Of a stretch of DNA of 64,000 bases, positions 12,472-24,740 are shown in pieces. The DNA is from Hermodice carunculata (taxonomy: Eukaryota > Annelida > Polychaeta > Eunicida > Amphinomidae). Under the pieces are notes generated by a model. It saw only the letters and a list, made by a program, of their open reading frames with translations. It was not told the origin of the DNA and did not search any database. The stretch covers positions 62,001 through 126,000 of the forward strand of contig CAXHWN010002633.1 of the NCBI GenBank assembly GCA_964020975.1, in the 5' to 3' direction. Made by a program: the position numbers and the translations under genes. How positions within the stretch are numbered: the stretch's first letter is position 1; every line of letters begins with the position of its first letter.

Positions 12472-13985
12472 ATGGGTACAGTTGTTTGGTGATTGAGTGT
12501 AATGAAACTGTATTTATTTGAGACATGTTCATCTGTGTAAGTTTATGTATATTTATTTTAGTCATGATCTTTGGATTTGTTTTTGGCTGAGCCGACTTAC
12601 TAGTCAGGCTTAGCTTTTAGGAGTGTCAGTCTTCCAGAATCCGGCGTCTGTCTGTCCATCCATCTGTACGTCCATCCAACCATTCAGAATTACATTGTCA
12701 ACTTCTTCTACAAAACTGTCATCGAGAATCAATTCAAACTTGGTGGCACTGTAGCACGGGTGAGTTTTTATGGAGTTTGTTCTTTATCTTATTTTCTTTT
12801 TTTTTTCAGGGTTCCATACTCATTGGATGTGTCTGAAGTACATGTCTCTTTTTGGATATGAGGCTTTGTTGTTGATCAGGTGTCTTGTCCTTGTCTGGGT
12901 TGATATTGTAAGTTCCAAGTTCAAAGCAGTCATTCTGTTTTGAAAGTTTTGGAAAGTCAAGTTTATTCAGTGTTTCCTTTCTGAGAAGGTTCATGAATAA
13001 TTATGAAACTCTTTCCTCAGTATAAGTGAACACTGGAATTTTGGTAGTTTTTGCCAATATTTGTGCATATACTAGTTCATATAGTTTAGGCAAGACTTGC
13101 CATTATAAGCAAGAACTTGTTACATTATTTGCTTTGTTATGTGCTATTATTTCACCTTTTTATATTTTTTAAATTCAAGTGGGTTGTCTTCACCAAATAT
13201 AAGGCAAGGACAAGCAGCGGCCATCACAAAAAAAGCATGTCTGGGAATTAAAGGCTGCCAAACATGCATGATGGTTTCCCACTGATGACCCATTGATGAA
13301 TTCATTTGGCTGTTGAAGCCTTGAATTTTCAAAATTTTGCATGGAAGGTAGTAATAGTGCTAAATGAAGCTACAGGCTTAGGCTGAGACAGAGGCTGGAT
13401 TGGTAAAGGGGTGCTGAGAGAGTGCTAAGCTGTTGACGAGACTGAGCAGTCACTTTCCAGATGTCCGTCCGTCTGTCAGTCTATTCGTCTGTCCATCCAT
13501 CAACAAAAAACTTTGGAGTGTCTTGAATTACGCTGGCGAGACATTCATGCCCCCTGGGCATGGCACTGGTGCTAAAAAGGTGTTTGACGGAAATGTGATT
13601 TAACCCCAAATATGTATTTCCATTTTGTTGGGCAGTTTGATATGAAGTGTGGGCGTTTCTATGTGGGGAAAGAGCAATCTATTATCCCAATCTAGGGCGA
13701 AACTGTTGTATTCCTACCAGGTCAGGGAGATGGTTTGTCCCCGTTATGATTTTGGGAGTGGCCCGGTTTTAGATTATCCCTGTATAGTTGTAGGTGCACT
13801 TAGTGCTCATTATTGTCCAATGAATTGATGAGACTGGTCTTGGGGTTAATTTTCATTTTGGCCAATATAGTTCAGATTCAAGTACTACCATTGGTGCACA
13901 TTCAGTGTTGTAGGACTTTCCACATGTTTTGAGATGTCTTTAATACCTGCATAGAAGTGTTACAGTTTTAAGGAAGACATTGGTA
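12472..13985 (+). repeat. Array unit 14, long
   Basis: Counterpart of unit 8. Private differences are an extra C in GTTCCAAGTTC and a short deletion in TTTTCATTTTGGCC. Confidence 0.95.
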
Positions 13986-14697
13986 ATGGGTACAGTTGTT
14001 TGGTGATTGAGTGTAATGAAACTGTATTTATTTGAGACATGTTCATCTGTGTAAGTTTATGTATATTTATTTTAGTCATGATGTTTTGATTTGTTTTTGG
14101 CTGAGCCGACTTACTAGTCAGGCTTAGCTTTTAGGAGGGTCAGTCTTCCAGAATCCGGCGTCTGTCTGTCCATCCATCCGTACGTCCATCCAACCATTCA
14201 GAATTACATTGTCAACTTCCTCTACAAAACTGTCATCGAGAATCAATTCAAACTTGGTGGCACTGTAGCACGGGTGAGTTTTTATGGAGTTTGTTCTTTA
14301 TCTTGTGATTTAACCCCAAATATGTATTTCCATTTTGTTGGGCAGTTTGATATGAAGTGTGGGCTTTTGTATGTGGGGAAAGAGCAATCTATTATCCCAA
14401 TCTAGGGCGAAACTGTTGTATTCCTACCAGGTCAGGGAGATGGTTTGTCCCCGTTATGATTTTGGGAGTGGCCCGGTTTTAGATTATCCCTGTATAGTTG
14501 TAGGTGCACTTAGTGCTCATTATTGTCCAGTGAATTGATAAGAATGGTCTTGGGGTTAATTTTCAGTGTTTGGCCAATATAGTTGAGTTTCAAGTACTAC
14601 CATTGGTGAACATTCAGTGTTGAAGGACTTTCCACATGTTTTGAAATGTCTTTAATACCTGCATAGAAGTGTTACAGTTGTAAGGAAGACATTGGTA
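13986..14697 (+). repeat. Array unit 15, short
   Basis: Last S unit of the array. It ends with AGAATGGTCTTGG and a private ACAGTTGTAAGG. Confidence 0.95.
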
Positions 14698-16212
14698 ATG
14701 GGTACAGTTGTTTGGTGATTGAGTGTAATGAAACTGTATTTATTTGAGACATGTTCATCTGTGTAAGTTTATGTATATTTATTTTAGTCATGATCTTTTG
14801 ATTTGTTTTTGGCTGAGCTGACTTACTAGTCAGGCTTAGCTTTTAGGAGGGTCAGTCTTACAGTATCCGGCATGTGTCTGTCCATCCATCTGTACGTCCA
14901 TCCAACCATTCAGAATTACATTGTCAACTTCTTGTACAAAACTGTCATCGAGAATCAATTCAAACTTGGTGGCACTGTAGCACGGGTGAGTTTTTATGGA
15001 GTTTGTTCTTTATCTTATTTTCTTTTTTTTTTCAGGGTTCCATACTCATTGGATGTGTCTGAAGTACATGTCTCTTTTTGGATATGAGGCTTTGTTGTTG
15101 ATCAGGTGTCTTGTCCTTGTCTGGGTTGATATTGTAAGTTCAAGTTCAAAGCAGTCATTCTGTTTTAAAAGTTTTGGAAAGTCAAGTTTATTCAGTGTTT
15201 CCTTTCTGAGAAGGTTCATGAATAATTATGAAACTCTTTCCTCAGTATCAGTGAACACTGGAATTTTGGTAGTTTTTGCCAATATTTGTGCATATACTAG
15301 TTCATATAGTTTAGGCAAGACTTGCCATTTTAAGCAAGAACTTGTTACATTATTTGCTTTGTTATGTGCTATTATTTCACCTTTTTATATTTTTTAAATT
15401 CAATTGGGTTGTCTTCACCAAATATAAGGCAAGGACAAGCAGCCGCCATCACAAAAAAAGCATGTCTGGGAATTAAAGGCTGCCAAACATGCATGATGGT
15501 TTCCCACTGATGACCCATTGATGAATTCATTTGGCTGTTGAAGCCTTGAATTTTCAAAATTTTGCATGGAAGGTGGTAATAGTGCTAAATGAAGCTACAG
15601 GCTTAGGCTGAGACAGAGGCTGGATTGGTAAAGGGGTGCTGAGAGAGTGCTAAGCTGTTGACGAGACTGAGCAGTCACTTTCCAGATGTCCGTCCGTCTG
15701 TCAGTCTATCCGTCTGTCCATCCATCAACAAAAAACTTTGGAGTGTCTTGAATTACGCTGGCGAGACATTCATGCCCCCCGGGCATGGCACTGGTGCTAA
15801 AAAGGTGTTTGACAGAAATGTGATTTAACCCCAAATATGTATTTCCATTTTGTTGGGCAGTTTGATATGAAGTGTGGGCGTTTCTATGTGGGGAAAGAGC
15901 AATCTATTATCCCAATCTAGGGCGAAACTGTTGTATTCCTACCAGGTCAGGGAGATGGTTTGTCCCCGTTATGATTTTGGGAGTGGCCCGGTTTTAGATT
16001 ATCCCTGTATAGTTGTAGGTGCACTTAGTGCTCATTATTGTCCAATGAATTGATAAGACTGGTGTGGGGGTTAATTTTCAGTGTTTAGACAATATAGTTG
16101 AGTTTCAAGTACTACCATTGGTGCACATTCAGTGTTGAAGGACTTTCCACATGTTTTGAGATGTCTTTAATACCTGCATAGAAGTGTTACAGTTTTAAGG
16201 AAGACATTGGTA
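14698..16212 (+). repeat. Array unit 16, long
   Basis: Mosaic L unit. It starts like S units 7 and 13 (GATCTTTTGATTTG, GAGCTGAC), has a private CAGTATCCGGCATGTG, and ends with the GTGTGGGGG variant. Confidence 0.95.
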
Positions 16213-17726
16213 ATGGGTACAGTTGTTTGGTGATTGAGTGTAATGAAACTGTATTTATTTGAGACATGTTCATCTGTGTAAGTTTATGTATATTTATTTT
16301 AGTCATGATGTTTTGATTTGTTTTTGGCTGAGCCGACTTACTAGTCAGGCTTAGCTTTTAGGAGGGCCAGTCTTCCAGAATCCGGCGTCTGTGTGTCCAT
16401 CCATCTGTACGTCCATCCAAACATTCAGAATTACATTGTCAACTTCTTCTATAAAACTGTCATCGATAATCAATTCAAACTTGGTGGCACTGTAGCACGG
16501 GTGAGTTTTTATGGAGTTTGTTCTTTATCTTATTTTCTTTTTTTTTCAGGGTTCCATACTCATTGGATGAGTCTGAAGTACATGTCTCTTTTTGGATATG
16601 AGGCTTTGTTGTTGATCAGGTGTCTTGTCCTTGTCTGGGTTGATATTGTAAGTTCAAGTTCAAAGCAGTCATTCTGTTTTGAAAGTTTTGGAAAGTCAAG
16701 TTTATTCAGTGTTTCCTTTCTGAGAAGGTTCATGAATAATTATGAAACTCTTTCCTCAGTATCAGTGAATACTGGAATTTTGGTAGTTTTTGCCAATATT
16801 TGTGCATATACTAGTTCATATAGTTTAGGCAAGACTTGCCATTATAAGCAAGAACTTGTTACATTATTTGCTTTGTTATGTGCTATTATTTCACCTTTTT
16901 ATATTTTTTAAATTCAAGTGGGTTGTCTTCACCAAATATAAGGCAAGGACAAGCAGCCGCCATCACAAAAAAAAGCATGTCTGGGAATTAAAGGCTGCCA
17001 AACATGCATGATGGTTTCCCACTGATGACCCATTGATGAATTCATTTGGCTGTTGAAGCCTAGAATTTTCAAAATTTTGCATGGAAGGTGGTAATAGTGC
17101 TAAATGAAGCTACAGGCTTAGGCTGAGACAGAGGCTGGATTGGTAAAGGGGTGCTGAGAGAGTGCTAAGTTGTTGACGAGACTGAGCAGTCACTTTCCGG
17201 ATGTCCGTCCGTCTGTCAGTCTATCCGTCTGTCCATCCATCAAGAAAAACTTTGGAGTGTCTTGAATTACGCTGGCGAGACATTCATGCCCCCCGGGCAT
17301 GGCACTGGTGCTAAAAAGGTGTTTGACGGAAATGTGATTTAACCCCAAATATGTATTTCCATTTTGTTGGGCAGTTTGATATGAAGTGTGGGCTTTTCTA
17401 TGTGGGGAAAGAGCAATCTATTATCCCAATCTAGGGCGAAACTGTTGTATTCCTACCAGGTCAGGGAGATGGTTTGTCCCCGTTATGATTTTGGGAGTGG
17501 CCCGGTTTTAGATTATCCCTGTATAGTTGTAGGTGCACTTAGTGCTCATTATTGTCCAATGAATTCATAAGACTGGTGTGGGGGTTAATTTTCAGTGTTT
17601 AGACAATATAGTTGAGTTTCAAGTACTACCATTGGTGCACATTTAGTGTTGAAGGACTTTCCACATGTTTTGAAATGTCTTTAATACCTGCATAGAAGTG
17701 TTACAGTTTTAAGGAAGACATTGGTA
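16213..17726 (+). repeat. Array unit 17, long
   Basis: L unit sharing the CCAAACATTCAG and TTCTATAAAACTG variants with unit 10. Its end carries GTGTGGGGG and a private GAATTCATAAG. Confidence 0.95.
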
Positions 17727-18678
17727 ATGGGTACAGTTGTTTGGTGATTGAGTGTAATGAAACTGTATTGATTTGAGACATGTTCATCTGTGTAAGTTTA
17801 TGTATATTTATTTTAGTCATGATGTTTTGATTTGTTTTTGGCTGAGCCGACTTACTAGTCAGGCTTAGCTTTTAGGAGTGTCAGTCTTCCAGAATCCGGC
17901 GTCTGTCTGTCCATCCATCCGTACGTCCATCCAACCATTCAGAATTACATTGTCAACTTCTTCTACAAAACTGTCATCGAGAATCAATTCAAACTTGGTG
18001 GCACTGTAGCACGGGTGAGTTTTTATGGAGTTTGTTCTTTATCTAATTTTCTTTTTTTTTTCAGGGTTCCATACTCATTGGATGTGTCTGAAGTACATGT
18101 CTCTTTTTTTGGATATGAGGCTTTGTTGTTGATCAGGTGTCTTGTCCTTGTCTGGGTTGATATTGTAAGTTCAAGTTCAAAGCAGTCATTCTGTTTTGAA
18201 AGTTTTGGAAAGTCAAGTTTATTCAGTGTTTCCTTTCTGAGAAGGTTCATGAATAATTATGAAACTCTTTCCTCAGTATAAGTGAACACTGGAATTTTGG
18301 TAGTTTTTGCCAATATTTGTGCATATACTAGTTCATATAGTTTAGGCAAGACTTGCCATTATAAGCAAGAACTTGTTACATTATTTGCTTTGTTATGTGC
18401 TATTATTTCACCTTTTTATATTTTTTAAATTCAATTGGGTTGTCTTCACCAAATATAAGGCAAGGACAAGCAGCCGCCATCACAAAAAAAGCATGTCTGG
18501 GAATTAAAGGCTGCCAAACATGCATGATGGTTTCCCACTGATGACCCATTGATGAATTCATTTGGCTGTTGAAGCCTTGAATTTTCAAAATTTTGCATGG
18601 AAGGTGGTAATAGTGCTAAATGAAGCTACAGGCTTAGGCTGAGACAGAGGCTGGATTGGTAAAGGGGTGCTGAGAGAT
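17727..18678 (+). repeat. Array unit 18, long, truncated
   Basis: Last unit. It matches L up to GGTGCTGAGAGA inside the L block, then stops abruptly at a T-rich non-array sequence. It shares the extra TT insertion with unit 4. Confidence 0.95.
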
Positions 18679-19140
18679 TGTTTTGTTCTATTTTGTCCTT
18701 GTTTTTCCGGTTTTTATTTTTGTTTTTGTATTTTTGTTTGTTTGTTTGTTTTATTTATGTTTTTGTTTTTTGTTCAAGGTCGACATTGCACACTGCTGCT
18801 GCTGTTTGTATGATAGATGTTTTAATTATATGTGAGTTAGTTGTTTCCAAGAGTCTGTCCTGTACTGAGGATTTTACGGTTTTCTTTTTTTCTTAAATGT
18901 TGGCTTGTATGTATTTGCAAGTGATGGACATTTTACTGTTGTTGAGGGTTTTAGCACTTTTATGCTTTTAAGGTCCTATTTATACAGTTCATACTGGAAT
19001 TTATTTGTATATGGGTATTAATTATTCAGTGTGTCCTTATATTTGGAATCTTTTCATGCTTTTAGGTTAACATACTTTTGTTCCCATTTGGGAATAAAGC
19101 ACTTTTTAGACTGTTATTTTCTTTTAAGCTTTTGTACTTA
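18679..19140. other. T-rich array boundary
   Basis: T-rich sequence beginning TTGTTTTGTTCTATTTTG. It has no similarity I can see to the array and no credible gene. Confidence 0.6.
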
Positions 19141-19390
19141 CTCATTATTGTCCAGTGAATTGATGAGACTGGTCATGGGGTTAATTTTCAGTGTTTGGCC
19201 AATACAGTTAAGTTTCAAGTACCACCATTGGGGCACATTCAGGGTTTAAGGACTTTGTACGTGTTTTTAAATGTCATTAAGACCTGCATAGAAATGTTAC
19301 AGTTTTAAGAAGACATTGGTAACGGGTACAGTTGTTTGGTAATTGAGTGTAATGAAACTGCATTTATTTCAGACATGTTCATTTGTGTAA
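19141..19390 (+). repeat. Diverged array-unit fragment outside the array
   Basis: Matches the end of one array unit running on into the start of the next: CATTATTGTCCAGTGAATTG, then TTTGGCCAATACAGTTAAG, then GGTACAGTTGTTTGG and GACATGTTCATTTGTG. Many scattered substitutions set it apart from every unit inside the array. It looks like an old copy left behind, or the locus from which the array grew. Confidence 0.88.
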
Positions 19391-19589
19391 TTTTTTTATT
19401 TTTTCATTCCAGCCATTTGCATCTTGTAGCAATATTTTAAATTAGGTGGTTTGTGGTAAATGTCCTTAAACTATATTTAGTTAAGGCAGGTTCACGTTTG
19501 TCAAGTTATGTATGCCTATGTTTGCCACGTGCATCTTTTTGAGGTTATGTTATGAATGTTTACAATTATGACGTGTATGTATTCATACA

Positions 19590-19700
19590 TCGATTAAGAA
19601 TCAGGTGTCCGTCTTTGTCGGGCTTGATAGTGTAAGTTCGAGCAGATACTCTGATAATGTGGTTCGTTTTGAAATATAGTAAAAAGAATATGTTCCAGAG
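19590..19700 (+). repeat. Diverged fragment of the L-only block
   Basis: ATCAGGTGTCCGTCTTTGTC followed by GATAGTGTAAGTTCGAG and GTTCGTTTTGAAATATAG parallels the L-only segment (GATCAGGTGTCTTGTCC, GATATTGTAAGTTCAAG, TTCTGTTTTGAAAG). It lies downstream of the other diverged fragment, in the same order and orientation as in an L unit. Confidence 0.7.
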
Positions 19701-22700
19701 ATGTGAAAAGCAAAAATTTTACACTGGATTTTATTGTCCAGATGAAAACAATGTATGAATTTAATAAAATGTATGTATTTAGACGAACACAGCTGTTTCA
19801 ATGTGCTGCTAATATGTTCAAATTGTGCTTTTCAGTTTGCCATATAGGTATGGACAGAAGGGGGTAACGATGGGGATGGTCGCAGGATGATGGTACAGAT
19901 ACAAATTTTGCCCCAGTACAAGGCACAGGAAAAAAATCGAAATAAAATTGAATAGTACTAAGTACGGAAAATAAAGGGTCCTTCAGTACGCAAGTATGGT
20001 AAATAATTAAGTCAGCGCTGAAAACTCCTGTAGCGACAAAGGATTTGTGGTTTCTCCTTTTTTTTCAATTTCTTGGGCTCTGACGGGTGACACTTAAATA
20101 AAAGAAATTGCATATCGCAGGTCAAATGTCGGACTGACACTGAAATGTAAACTACAGGTAATCGTATTTTTCATTGAAAATATGCAACCGGTCGCTCTTT
20201 TGTTTATTAGTATGAGTGAGCCCTCAGGAGAGATCAGAAAAGTCATGTGATATTTGACACGGTAATTTTGCAGTCGGTCACAGTTTATTTCAAAGGCATT
20301 GACAACTACCGGGCAGGAAATCATCACAGCCCGTCTGCTACTTGTGAGGCACGTAAAATAATAAATTTGAACCTGAATGTATCATGTCATATTTTTTTGC
20401 GTAAAATATAATTTTTTGTTTTGTTTTGTTTTTTGTAGCTCAAGATTTAAAGTTTGTGCATCTACTTTATTTTTTGCATAAATTAAAATGCTGCAGGTCT
20501 GGTTTCATCATTCATAAAGTGACCTTGCCCGATCCATATGTCACACATGTATTTTTTTACCTGCGTAGTTCATTGTTTAATTGTTCTATTTGCCGCGCCA
20601 GGTTGCCAGGTAAACATTTGCAGAGTTGACCAATCATAATTAAGCAACCCCATCGGCCGTGCGCACCTAGTCACCTCACCCTTTTTTTTTCCTTTTTTTT
20701 TAATGCACGTGTCTCCCTATCTTACTCTTAGTTCACTCGCCTCACTGGCCATTCCTGCCGACGGACGTGCTTCTGCTGGTCAGTCCAGAATATGTTCTTT
20801 TTTGCGACACGGCATCGTGGCTTCATAATTCTCGGCGAGCATTTTACAGCATGTATTCTGGATAGCGCTATGTAAGTACGTTTCTCTGATTTATAGCTGG
20901 TACTAATCGAATTAATGCTTTGTACTTTTTTCTTTAATTTTTTACCAAGTATTTTTTCTTTCCGTCATGCCACATGTAACTAATGCATATAAACCTTTCG
21001 TTTTTCTAGCTGGTCCCTACTACAGTAACCGCTGTGATATTCCAGCAGTTTAAAGCGACACATAGAGCTTTGTTGCCGCCACCGTTTCTTGTGAGTTAAT
21101 TATATATTTGTCGTACATATTATCGCAACTTTGCCTAGGCGCAGTAGACTGAAACGCCAGTTCCATTTTGGTTATCGTCGCTTTTCTAGTATAGATTTCG
21201 CGCGTAGGAAGTTTAATTGTTTAACGTATTAGTAATTTAACGAAGGTACTTCTTGTGGCGCAAGCAAACATTATCTGTAGTAGCTGTTTAGTTGCGCGAC
21301 AAGATAGATATTCTTAGTTCATGTTCATTCAGTTAAGATGTAAATGTATCTGTAGTTGTATGGCTTTATCGTATCATTTCTTACTTATAAAGCAGCTTAT
21401 ATTACTTCATATCTAAAGGCTTGACCCTAGCTTTCGAGATCTTAAAAGATATATGTATTTTATTACTGTATTGCGCGTGTATTATCACACACGCACGCAC
21501 ATGCATGGGAACGTGTCAATATATATTCATGGATTAACGAATAGTATAGCGTGAAGTCGATAATTTTGCATTACGACACGTGTCATGATATTATGTATAT
21601 ACATGTCTGATTTGTAGTAAGTGTCTATGCTGAACGAGAATATCATTGTAATTCATGAGTTCATGATTAAGATATTTGATATATATGTACGTACCGGAGT
21701 ATTTAAATTTATATGTGTCTAATATTAATGAAAATCAGTTAAAGGTCATGCCGTAATATTTCCAAGTCTATCGTTGCATATTATAAATGTAATTCATATC
21801 TGGTTTCAGTAGTAGCATTAACGTATAAGTTTATAGTTTTGCTAAGTTGTAAACCTGATACGATACGTAGATGCATATCAGTTTATTTGACTACTTCATA
21901 ATTACGACGATAAAACGTAACTTATGTATAATGTAAACGGTATATGTTAAAAAGATTTGTAGTAAATGTTATACTATTTTGTGTCAACGTCTTCTCGTAT
22001 GTGATTTCTAATGTGATGTATTTGTGCTGTAGCTTTATGGAATGTAACGTCACAATGTCGTCCAATAAAGCGGGTGAAAAGAACAGCTTGGTGTCCCTAC
22101 TTTTTACTGCCGGTGTACCATATATCGTACCTTCATAATTTGACCAAGGGTACAGACGCGAGACATTTTTGTAAATATACAGTTAAATGGTACGTTCTGG
22201 TGGTTTAAATTTCAGAAATCAGCTGTAAGAAATGGAATAGGAGAACGCATTTAAAATGCTGTTAACCACAGTCAGTTAGAATACACAAAAACACTGTCAC
22301 AACACAAACAGTTTATGCAAAATGTCAACTTTTTTGTGTTACAAAAATTGATCATACGGGAGGTTTTTTTGCAAGATTCGGGAGATCGTCAGACTTTAAA
22401 GAAATGTGTTAAATTCCGGGAGTTTTGGAACCTCTGCTTGATCTTTAATGCTAGAGGAAGATCGTAAAATGTCTGCTGTTAGGCAAGTGCATTCGAGTTT
22501 TAGAGCTGTCATGAAACTTAAAGTAGACTAATGTGACCAGAAGAGATACTTTCACGTAACAAATGTTCGTCATTTTAAAAGCGAACCTTGCGGGGACAAA
22601 AAGGGAGACGATTTAAAGTACCGATTGGTGTCAATCGAGTTAGTTAGAGGTTAATCAAATATATTCAGCTATTTTTATTGATATTTTAACAACTACATAA

Positions 22701-22731
22701 AACAACTGCTAACTGGAATTTTCCTTTACAG
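19701..22731. other. Mostly unique non-coding stretch
   Basis: No gene recognised. Scattered splice-like signals exist on the plus strand: GTAAGT after 20,869, a TTTTTCTAG acceptor ending at 21,009, and GTGAGT at 21,091. They do not connect into a continuous reading frame that I could support. An AATAAA lies near 22,065. No simple repeat or mobile element was recognised. Confidence 0.5.
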
Positions 22732-22913
22732 CATTCTATGAGGGCAAGACGTTGGACGGACATAGCACCAAACAGGATCTGACCTGCCTGGACCCTGACC
22801 TGCATGGGACACCCTGTACTCGTTTATATGTCTCCATGGAAAATATCATTAAGATAGGTGGCTTTGGAATTTTTGTGACATGTTGCACAGTCTGTTTACT
22901 TATTTTCTGCTAG
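22732..22913 (+). CDS. Candidate terminal exon, unknown protein
   Basis: A TTCCTTTACAG acceptor is followed by an open stretch that starts with two bases of a split codon and ends at a TAG. The reading begins FYEGKTLDGHSTKQD, then LTCLDPDLHGTPCTR, and ends in a hydrophobic, Cys-rich tail (GFGIFVTCCTVCLLIFC). The first part has ordinary protein-like composition. The last part may be intron or UTR read by chance, because a possible donor (GATAG then GTGGC) lies near 22,857. No upstream exon with matching phase was found and I recognise no family, so this is a weak call that could be chance. Confidence 0.2.
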
Positions 22914-23019
22914 AATTACTTTTGTATTTACTGTTTGCATTGCATCGGCATTCGAATGTCAGTAACACTTCATGTGGCCTTAATCCGAAAATTCCCATGC
23001 ACGTTTCCTGTCTTGATTC

Positions 23020-23400
23020 AGGCCAGTCCACGTGTCTGTTTATATTTTTTTTACAATAGAGGACTGGGGTTATCTTTATCGTATGTTAATGTTGTCTTTA
23101 ATTCTTTCTGTATTAGCAAAGATGTTTACAGTTTGTATGATTCTTGAAACTTTTATCTATATTCAAATGCAAGAAAGTTTCAGATAACCTTTTTCCAAAA
23201 ATGCCAATAGTTGTTAACTGACCAATTTAATTACTCCCAATGTAGGTTTCTTCTCAGATTGTTGTAATTTGAGATGTTTCTGTCCATATTTTTTACAATA
23301 TTTTTGTGGCCCCATCGTTTGCAGTTTATCTTTAAATCTTTCTATGCAGCAAATTCCAATAATACTGCATACATTTATTAAAAACTTAATCCTATTAAGT
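23020..23400 (+). repeat. Two diverged direct copies, about 240 bp apart
   Basis: TCTGTTTATATTTTTTTTAC with TTATCTTTATCG and TTCTTTCTGTATTAGCAAA (about 23,035-23,120) parallels TCTGTCCATATTTTTTACAA with TTATCTTTAAATC and TTTCTATGCAGCAAA (about 23,278-23,352). The similarity is patchy and the call modest. Confidence 0.4.
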
Positions 23401-24249
23401 TTATTGATATTGCCAAAGTTTGGTCAGTCACTCATTTTTTTCCATACTTATCAAAGCACCAGAAGAGACAGGTGGTGACATAATATTTACAGTGGCAATC
23501 CGAGGAGTGCATTCACGGGTGCATGCACATTGTAAACAGTGTTCTTAGTTTGTTCTGATCGTGGAGTGCACAGGAAATATCTGATATTGACAGTTGAGAA
23601 TTTTAATGTGCGTCCGTCTGTTGTAAAATAAAGAATTCAATCACAATTGGATTCATGTAAAGCCTATCAATTAAGGGACATCCTATTCGCTTCACTCCTT
23701 AATACATGTGTGTATTAAAGATACAAAAACGGTGCATCCATTTAGCAGAATGACTTGTTAGGGGATTACTGGCACCGAAACAAGTCTTGGTCTAGTTCCC
23801 AGAATATATGGGCTAATAAAGCCTAAAACTTTCTTCTAAATTCCAAGTATTATGAATATGATTTGTTACTGAAACAAAGTAAATTGTTAATCCATGTAAT
23901 GATTTAGATCTCTACCGTTTTTTTAGTGAATGGTACGGAACATGACTTTGGTCTTTGTGTGATTTGATAGTGTTCTAACGGTACTTACAAATTTGGCTTT
24001 TCAATATATGTACCATATGAAGAAAGAATTTCTTTTACAATTTAGTGGCGCTCAGCTGTATGGACATTACATGGTTAAACAATGTCCTTGTCAGCAAATT
24101 TTTAGTTTTTGGCACTATAATGTATGAGTTTCACTGCACCAATTTCTCTCTGGTCTAGTTATCTAAGAAATTTGATTCTTAATTTAGTATGTAGGCAGGA
24201 ATAGAAAGATATGTAGGTTGCTATAGATCAACAGGCAGGTAGGTAGCGG

Positions 24250-24320
<71 letters not shown>

Positions 24321-24740
24321 GCAGACAGACAGGCAGGTAGGTAGCGATAGATGGATAGACAGGCAGGTAGGTAGCTATAGACGGACAGGCAGGTAGATAG
24401 CTAGAAGAAATGGGCAGGCAGGTAGGTAGGTAGGTAGCTAGCTATAAATGGACAGGCAGGTATGTAGCTATAGATTGACAGGAAGGTAGGTAGGTAGCTA
24501 TAGATTGACAGGAAGGTAGGTAGGTAGCTATAGATTGACAGGAAGGTAGGTAGGTAGCTATAGATTAACAGGAAGGTAGGTAGGTAGGTAGGTAGGTAGG
24601 TAGGTAGGTAGGTAGCTATAAATGGACAGGCAGGTACGTAGGTAGCTCCAGAATAGATGTAGATTGTTTCAGACAAAATTCGGAAGCACACGAGTATTTA
24701 GATAAGTAGAGACAGAGAGAAACGTTGGTACACGTGAGTG
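23370..24740 (+). repeat. Old segmental duplication, copy 1
   Basis: Runs in the same order as 27,560-28,850. Shared landmarks are AAGTTTATTGATATTGCC, AGACAGGTGGTGACATAATA, TGAAGAAAGAATTTC, TTACATGGTTAAACA, GGTCTAGTTATCTAAG, the GACAGGCAGGTAGGTAG tetranucleotide region, and TTTCAGACAAAATTCGGAAG. Divergence is high, with many substitutions and indels, so the event is old. Confidence 0.8.
24190..24645. repeat. GATA / GGTA microsatellite and 30-bp minisatellite
   Basis: A pure (GATA)n tract at 24,250-24,320 runs into variants of GACAGGCAGGTAGGTAGC, including exact 30-bp repeats (GGAAGGTAGGTAGGTAGC then TATAGATTGACA) around 24,481-24,570. A reverse-strand open frame through it is low-complexity and not a gene. 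Confidence 0.95.

Larger units (their letters stand above)
1..18678. repeat. Two-size-class tandem array (18 units)
   Basis: Head-to-tail array of 18 units, all in one orientation, counted from each ATGGGTACAGTTGTTTGG. Eight long units (L, about 1,515 bp) and ten short units (S, about 712 bp) occur in the order L S S L S S S L S L S S S L S L L L. S and L are nearly identical outside one 803-bp block present only in L, which follows TTTGTTCTTTATCTT and ends before GTGATTTAACCCC. The last L is cut off at 18,678. The left end lies outside the window, so total size is unknown. No unit shows a convincing conserved coding frame. High identity between units indicates recent amplification or ongoing homogenisation. 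Confidence 0.97.

Noticed and set aside
1-18678. CRISPR-like or rDNA-like array
   Set aside because: Units are 0.7-1.5 kb with no spacer structure and no rRNA sequence.
20640-22140. Possible long terminal repeat or promoter-like unit
   Set aside because: No matching second copy, no terminal TG...CA pair in a repeat, and no internal coding remnant.
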